64,000 nucleotides of DNA from Paragonimus skrjabini miyazakii (taxonomy: Eukaryota > Platyhelminthes > Trematoda > Plagiorchiida > Troglotrematidae), in contig JTDE01001103.1 of assembly GCA_014338405.1 (NCBI GenBank), positions 20,501-84,500 of the forward strand. The letters run 5' to 3'. Within the stretch, counting starts at the first letter, position 1, and every line of letters starts with the position of its first letter. Under the pieces are notes generated by a model. The model saw only the letters and a program-made list of their open reading frames with translations, ran no database searches and was not told the origin of the DNA. Position numbers and translations under genes: made by a program. Shown here in pieces: positions 58,036 through 64,000 of this stretch.

Positions 58036-58581
58036 CTGCGATAGTAATTTTCTCTTCTTGCTTACTGAGTTGCTTTTCAGTGCGATCATAACACCTTCAC
58101 TTTTCGCTTGCCTTTTGCACACATTGATCCTTGTCTGTTGTTGCTTTCATATTTTTGCTTGTCTACTCGTGTATCTTTTCTAATATTTACTTGTTTGGAG
58201 ATTAACATATCTGTGTGAAGTATATGTGAATTGTTGTATGCGCGCGGGTGATAGACCGTCATACACGTGTGGGTTCATTGATTTAAGGAGTTCTATCAAC
58301 GCTTTTGTTCTGCGAGTTGACATATTTTTGGCCTTGATAGTTGATCTCTCCTAGTTTATTCACTAACGGATAATTCGGGTTTGCCAATATTGGTGTTCGT
58401 GAGTAGTTCACGGCCATACGACGATTGAGTTAGTTCCGACTTTGAATTACAGGATTTCATGTGCTAACCTTCCTTATTTTGTACTGTTCTTGTATGTGGT
58501 TTTGACACGGTGAACACCGTAAGGAAGCCTTCTGGCCTTCTTGCTCGTCTGCACCATTTGTCGATTTAGAAGTGACCCAAT

Positions 58582-58587
58582 AATAAA
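58582..58587 (+). promoter_or_regulatory. Candidate MVP polyadenylation signal
   Basis: The first exact AATAAA downstream of the MVP stop lies here. It would give a 3' untranslated region of roughly 560-580 nt, ending before the Penelope-like sequence that begins near 58750. The position is plausible, but transcript ends cannot be seen in genomic sequence. Confidence 0.45.
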
Positions 58588-58749
58588 ACCTCTGGGCTTT
58601 GGTTTAGTTCGTGTCAACGACAGGACCACTATGCTCACGTAACATACACATGCTTGTTTGTATGTAGACTGAGGTTTTGTGATTTTCCCTTTCTCATCTG
58701 TGACCTTCTCATGGTCGCATGTCATCGGAGCTTGTGTCAACAACTATGG

Positions 58750-59430
58750 AAGATACTGTGAATATACCCGGTTTAGTCATGAGAGGAAACGCGTGGCAAA
58801 CAAGCTCGTTTTCGGTGTTTCATCATCAGGCTAAATACAACACATTTATATGGGTTCAATGGGGGTGGTAAATAACATATCACTGAAGCGAAAGATGTCA
58901 GTCAACAGTTTCTGTCTGGTTTGAGTCATGAGACTTAGTTACATAACATTGACCACGTGAGTTGTACGAAATCTACGAGAGATACGTCACATCTGTGCAA
59001 TCATTCTATCCTGGATTTGCGTACACGGCCATGGAAGGTTTAAGGTTTTCACTAGCCGTTTTTGAGCGCACAGCGGTGGCGAGTATAGGCGAATTGCGAT
59101 GGCCTCTGCAACTGATAGTATACGACCTTTGACCTGTTTCGATTGTATCCCACATATCCGGTAGATTGGCTTGAACGATTCTGTCTGGTTGATCTGATGG
59201 TTCGACTCGATCAAGTGCGTAGCGACCGCAGATGAACAGGGCCTTATCGATCCTCGCGTCAGCCACACCGGTTGTTGCCACCGAATGCGTTCGGATAATC
59301 GCCGTGTTGTGCGGCCTATGTAGCTTGTTCCACAGGAACAAACGAAACGGTAAACACAAAAAGAGGCGGCATGAACAGGTAGTATATCTTTCAGCTGAAG
59401 GCGCAATACTGGTGTGGAGTTAAACTGAAC
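58750..59430 (-). mobile_element. Penelope-like element 3' part with GIY-YIG endonuclease
   Basis: The minus-strand frame 59406-58987 reads CVYRFVCSCGTSYIGRTTRR and then LSERIRW, AVATHLIESNHQI, and AEAIAIRLYSPPL with a conserved Glu. This is the GIY-YIG nuclease domain that follows the RT in Penelope-like elements, including the CxC pair, YIGxTxRRL and the EAxxI helix. The first Tyr of the GIY half is replaced (GTS). Downstream, at 58860-58780 on the minus strand, CCTGATGATGAAACACCGAA resembles the motif that often follows the ORF in these elements. The RT part of this copy was not found. Confidence 0.8.
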
Positions 59431-59935
59431 GCGTAGTTAAGCTGCGAAATACGTTTGATTTAGCAATCCACATAACCTGATCTATTGGTGGTCGCCTAGT
59501 TTGTATTCACTGATGCTCAGTCGTTTGGACGCAATTACAAGGTGAATACATTGACTGACTTTTCCCTCTCGATCATTGGTCACTCTGTCTTTACATAAGA
59601 GGTCTTCTCGAGATTTGCTTGATCGCGTTTGTTTTGGTCCATCAAACGTGGGAGATTTCACATACTATTGCTATGGCTACAGACTGAATTTTGGACTCGA
59701 TTTCCATAACAGTGGAACGCTGTTATAAGCCACCTAGTACATTCATTGCCGACGACGTGCTATCCTTGAAAGTTGACAGCCGCTGCGGTTCAATTGGTTA
59801 TATTCCTCCGCTTGTTTTGTTAGCACTCTATTGTCCGAATGACTGTCATCTTTTGAAGTTTTTCAGAAATATCGGTCACCTCGTTAAACTTGCATTTAGC
59901 CTGTTGCAAATCTGTTGGGTTTCGCCGGTTTGTTT

Positions 59936-60200
59936 CGAAAAGAAGCACCAGATTTCTGTTTCCTTCTTTTTAGATTCAGTCTGTAATGCATAACCTTATC
60001 TTCACCTTGAGTTAAATCAGTGTCCACGTTTTCCTTAAGCAGCCATGTCGACCACTGTGCCGTTAACTTCACATTATGTACGACCGGGTTATATGCTAAT
60101 GCTCTATTCGATAGTCACAATATTAGAATCTCTCGATCAAATTGAATTAAAAGAATTTTTCAAAATTACTGGTTTATCCATTGTTCACTGATAAGTGATG
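59936..60200 (-). repeat. Diverged SINE copy
   Basis: Fragments such as TTTCGAAAAGAAGCACCAGA, GTGTCCACG, GACCACTGTGCCGTTAACTT and CACATTATGTACGACCG match the complement of the SINE unit in order. The B box is gone. Confidence 0.65.
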
Positions 60201-60267
60201 GGTTGTTTTCGGACACCACTCACTTGGTGACTGCTTCCATTTTCATAGTGACTTTTCAGTCATCCTG

Positions 60268-60360
60268 TCTCAAAGGAAGCACCGGACTCAAGTTTTGTTC
60301 CTGTTAACGTTATTCAGTAATTCGTACTCATTATTGTGGCCGTAGTCTGAATGTTAACTG
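60268..60360 (-). repeat. SINE body fragment
   Basis: AAGGAAGCACCGGACTCAAG, GTTCCTGTTAACGTTATTCAGTA and the following bases match the complement of the SINE body. It may be a second insertion or a duplicated part of the neighbouring copy. Confidence 0.5.
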
Positions 60361-63300
60361 TGACAACAATACTTTGTTCGAACGCTAAGAACTAACTTTT
60401 TGGCTTCATATGATGAATTTCATCTAATTCGACGTTGTAACCAATGTGTACCAATCCACCTATGAAGCAAAAGTGGTGACCTTCGGATCGAGTGTTGCAT
60501 AACCACTTCTCTCAATTGGGGCTGATGGTAATTTTGATAAGTTTATTCCCGACCGCTTCAGAATGGTTGTTGAACGTGTGTGAATTTTTTTTGAACAGTG
60601 CAGATTTTGGGGAATAGCAAATCGTTTTCCACCAACAAGGTTTAATGAAGCTACAGAACTGAATACACCCGACACTATATCTAAAAGGAAGATACATACT
60701 GAGGCGGTTTCAAGCCAGCAGCCAGTCGAAGGTCGTATCATTTCAAGTTCGAGCCACTGATGAATGCCAAGTTTTCACCTTGTTTTATCCACGTTCATCA
60801 TCCGAGTAATAAGTTGGTCATCCCTCCCTGTATTCGTCACTTACGTAGCGAGCACCAGCTGACTTTTCTCGACTCACATGGTTCTTTTTGGACGCCACTG
60901 TCAAAAACAGACAGGGTTTGACAACGACTGTTGCTGAACTGTTCTAGGCTCAGTGGTCCGCCGAATTCTGGTTGATTCTTTTGTAAGGTTTACAGAATAT
61001 GTTGTGTGTGCAGCCCAACTCCGTCTTAACGTTCATGTCATTCTTACCTCGTCAATATCCCTTTTATAGGCCGTATGTTCACTGAATGGAGACAGGTGAT
61101 GCTGGGTGCGTAAGCGTCACGAGCAACAAACTGGCGGGCACGAATGACAAGTGTCGGGAAAAACTTTAGCACGGCTGTAGAAGTATTACGCGTAAATGTG
61201 AATTTTTATTCGCGGGCATACAGAAAACAGCTTTACACCTACCGTGGGGTGAACATGCACTTCTCTCGTGACGACAGCTTCGATTTACTCATTCCGATGG
61301 TGACTGTCGAACCTCATTATCGAATCGTTTCGGGTTAATTGAACGCAGACACGTGCCTAATTAAGAACGCTTTAGTCGAATCTTTAAGGTGACTAGTGAT
61401 AGTGAGTTACGAGAAGTCTGTGTTTGCGTTCTTTCCATTGGTTCCCAATGACAGTGGGTGTTGGCCTTGCTCCTTTTTGTAAAGCGGTTGACACCATCAT
61501 CACGAACACTGTTTGATTATAGCATCTTGTGTCGCATTTTAACGTCCATGGGCTTCACTAACAAAAGACCAAACAGTCCTTTCTTCCCACTATTTTTAAA
61601 ATCTTTTGCTACGTGATATCGTTGGAATTTGTCGTTTCTTGCCGTGATTGCGTAGTCATCCGCTTATCCCTGTTTCAACAGAATGGGGACATGCCAATTT
61701 GGGATTTTAGCGGAAAACGCGTCTCAACAGTCAGCCAGGATATCGGGCTCATTGTCTGTTTAAAAGTGTCGGATCCCTCCTTTGACGGAAAGTTGAACTC
61801 GTTGACATTCCGCCACACATGTGTTGGAAGAACTTTATTTTACGGTTTTCTGTCGGTGACAATCATTTTACTGTGATTTGCGCATCTGTTACAATTATTT
61901 ATTATTGCACCTTCATCTAAGATCGCGAAATTTTTCAAGAAAACGTCGTTCATCTTGTGTATGGCATCCAAGCTTCAGTAGTGAGTGAGTGAGCGAGTAG
62001 TGGGTTTACTTGTGGCGTACGGGTCAGGTTGTCATTTGCCTACAAATTATGGATGTTTGTATCATGCAACTGCGAATTAACTTTGACTACTAGCAAAGTT
62101 TAAGTAACTCGATTTATGTGTAGTTTGGTTCTGACTGGTCTGCGACCAGCCCATAGGTTTATTACTGACCCTCCTTTCGAACTGACGGTTACGGTTGCTG
62201 AATTTTAAGGTTTACTTTTGAATAACGCCATGTGTGAGTGGTCGAACGAGGTAGTTGGTTTGATAGTGTTCACTGCATTAGAAGAGCAGCTTTTTTCTTT
62301 GAATAATTCGCAATTGTGTATTTGATCCACGTCATATCTCTGTCGCAGAAGCCGCTCAGACATCTCCCCTGAACTTAGGATTATCGGTGGGGCAATAGAT
62401 TGATTCTTATTCTAGAAATTTGATAGCCTGTTAAACACTGATCTGAACTGAGGTATGTTGGTTAAATTTGATGAATGTCCGTTTTTATAACGTTTCGTTT
62501 GACCTGAAGGCGTTCCTCTTGTTACCGTTGTCTCTTTGACCTGATGTCTGTTTGGCTACCTTTTTTTAATTTTCGAAATGATAGATGTTTTTGTTTACTT
62601 CTTGTTGGTCTCTACCCTTTAATTTGACATTTAATTAACCATTTATTGTTATTCCTGAAGTTTGATCTCACTTGCCACATCTCTTGAACTTCCATGTGTT
62701 CGGTTATCTGTTGTCGTTCTTTGACTATAAGGTGGATATGTTCACGTTGATCAACTCATTTGCGCGTTAGTATTTTATTGCGGCCGCATTTGTGTTCTCA
62801 AGTCCTTTCCGTTCATTGGTCCATAGCTTTTGTCTAACTCGACGGGTTTGTTTATCGGACCGGTCGATGATTATCAGGCTTCTGGAAATCTTGCTTGTCT
62901 AGTGTTCATCTAACCAATAACTTTCGCGGTGTCTATGTTGGATTGTGTCTAACGTCATCCTAGCAGAAGGCTGTCAACGAAAATCTAGCGTGTCTTTCAA
63001 TGAGCAAGTCGTGTGGATACCTTTTGTCCGGTTTGGCGGAAAAACTGTTTCTCGCCAGCATTGTATTTGTTTTTGTGTATTAAATTCCCTTTCTCGATGA
63101 ATTTGAGTTGTTCTTTGGGTTTTGGTAATGTGCTTATAGCTTCGGTTGGTCTTGAACTGTTGAGTCCGACAAAACTTCATACGTATCCATCACAATGAAA
63201 TACCCAATGAAGGTACTCTTGTTCTTCCGCCTAATGGTACTGCAGTGTGTTACGATTCTTTTAAACAGAGTTGGAATGCTACCCCTTTTGTGCCAATTAG

Positions 63301-63530
63301 GGTGACTATTGTGAAAGCTGAAGAATGGGTCCATATTTGTCCGTTTTCGATAAACTGAATTCTCCAGTGTTCCTTCAGATCTTCAAGTGATTATTAACCA
63401 AAGGTCGACAGCAAATGGAGGTTCAAAAGATGATGTGGTTGACCCGTTCGAAGTTCAAAACCGAAAAGCAGTCAACCAAATTTCAGATAATAAGCAAAAA
63501 CAATAAACTAACAAACCGCATTTTAGAGCT

Positions 63531-64000
63531 GTTCTAGTCCCGGCAATGGCGATGATATGCACTACTGACGAGCTCTAATGAGAGCGAAACTCGAGTCTAG
63601 TGCTTCTTTTCGAAAGGGGCCGATTGGAAAGTTTATGGGGGTTGCGACAGCTGCGATCAATTGTGGATGGTGTTCAATCGGTATGAAAATCAAAATCCCC
63701 TACTGCTCATCTGTAATCAAATACCGCTCAACAAGTCAATGATTTTTGTGATTTCAACTTGCAGAGAGTCCTAGTCGGGGGGTCATCGATTGGAGTTAAC
63801 AGACAGTAACTGTGTCTTCTCTCGAAGCGATCGGGCAACCTGATCATTACTCACAAGCGAAAGTGGTTGAGTGTTCACATATGGTAATTCGGTCGTGCCT
63901 AATGTGAGGTCAATGGTGCGGTGGTAAACACGGTTGCCTGCTCATGAACAGCGTGTCCGTGGTTCTAGTCCCGGCAGTGACGAGGATATGCACTACTGAC
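63531..64000 (+). repeat. Head-to-tail tandem of tRNA-like SINE units, cut by the window edge
   Basis: GTTCTAGTCCCGGCA occurs at 63531 and again at 63962, a period of 431 nt. Between them lie the body, the leader and then a new tRNA-like head with an A-box-like TGGTGCGGTGGT (63914-63925) and a B box GGTTCTAGTCC (63961-63971). The first unit lacks its A-box half, and the second runs off the right edge. Confidence 0.78.

Larger units (their letters stand above)
59431..63530. other. 3' flank of the gene: SINE debris, otherwise no recognised gene
   Basis: Apart from SINE fragments at about 59936-60360, the frames here (up to 100 codons) carry no motif I recognise. The Penelope-like 3' part ends at 59430 and a SINE tandem begins at 63531. 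Confidence 0.35.

Noticed and set aside
57098..58122. Antisense open frames over MVP exons 7 and 8
   Set aside because: They are shadows of the real coding frame; none has a motif or a plausible start.
62974..63334. Possible Penelope-like RT thumb on the minus strand
   Set aside because: A faint resemblance (IPTLFKRIVTHCS) could not be extended in either direction, which is not enough to call it.

Overview
The window is eukaryotic nuclear DNA, most likely from a parasitic flatworm (a trematode). It has one split protein-coding gene with canonical GT-AG introns, and very little else codes for anything except broken retrotransposons. The fluke assignment is inferred from three things: a 32-nt first intron beside introns of up to 8.4 kb, the mixture of CR1-like, RTE-like, Penelope-like and gypsy-like remnants, and a clear but diverged animal major vault protein. 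The species cannot be fixed from the sequence alone. Three runs of N (6336-7048, 31479-31578, 46698-46797) are assembly gaps.

The host gene is the major vault protein gene (MVP) on the plus strand, from the start codon at 39222 to the stop at 58035. Eight exons join in frame to 911 codons plus a stop. They cover the barrel repeats, the shoulder domain, the cap-helix coiled coil and the cap-ring, so the gene looks intact. The introns are, in order, 32, 1803, 8368, 2827, 2122, 807 and 119 nt. Introns 2 to 5 hold SINE-like, Penelope-like, RTE-like and microsatellite sequence.

Left of the gene (1-38300) is a retroelement graveyard. It contains: the 3' end of a CR1-like LINE (1323-3620, minus); a LINE reverse-transcriptase scrap (4881-5078, plus); a minus-strand LINE (5460-8900) split by a plus-strand LINE 3' tail (6217-7201); an inverted pair of tRNA-like SINE units (11820-12508); LINE pieces near 16.8-17.3 kb (plus) and 20.7-21.7 kb (minus); a decayed Ty3/gypsy pol (23890-26400, minus); another copy of the LINE 3' tail (27727-28032); LINE RT remnants at 29255-30240 and 32300-33580 (both plus); and a nearly complete CR1-like LINE with ORF1, endonuclease and RT (34174-38040, minus). 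That last element points away from MVP, with its 5' end about 1.2 kb upstream of the MVP start codon.

Right of the gene (58036-64000) are a plausible polyadenylation signal (58582), the 3' part of a Penelope-like element with a GIY-YIG endonuclease (58750-59430, minus), diverged SINE copies, and a head-to-tail SINE tandem with a 431-nt period that runs off the right edge.

No tRNA, rRNA, CRISPR or bacterial-type operon was seen. No clearly new multi-gene system is present. The items most worth following are the MVP gene structure, the tRNA-like SINE family with its inverted and tandem arrangements, and the nested LINE insertion.
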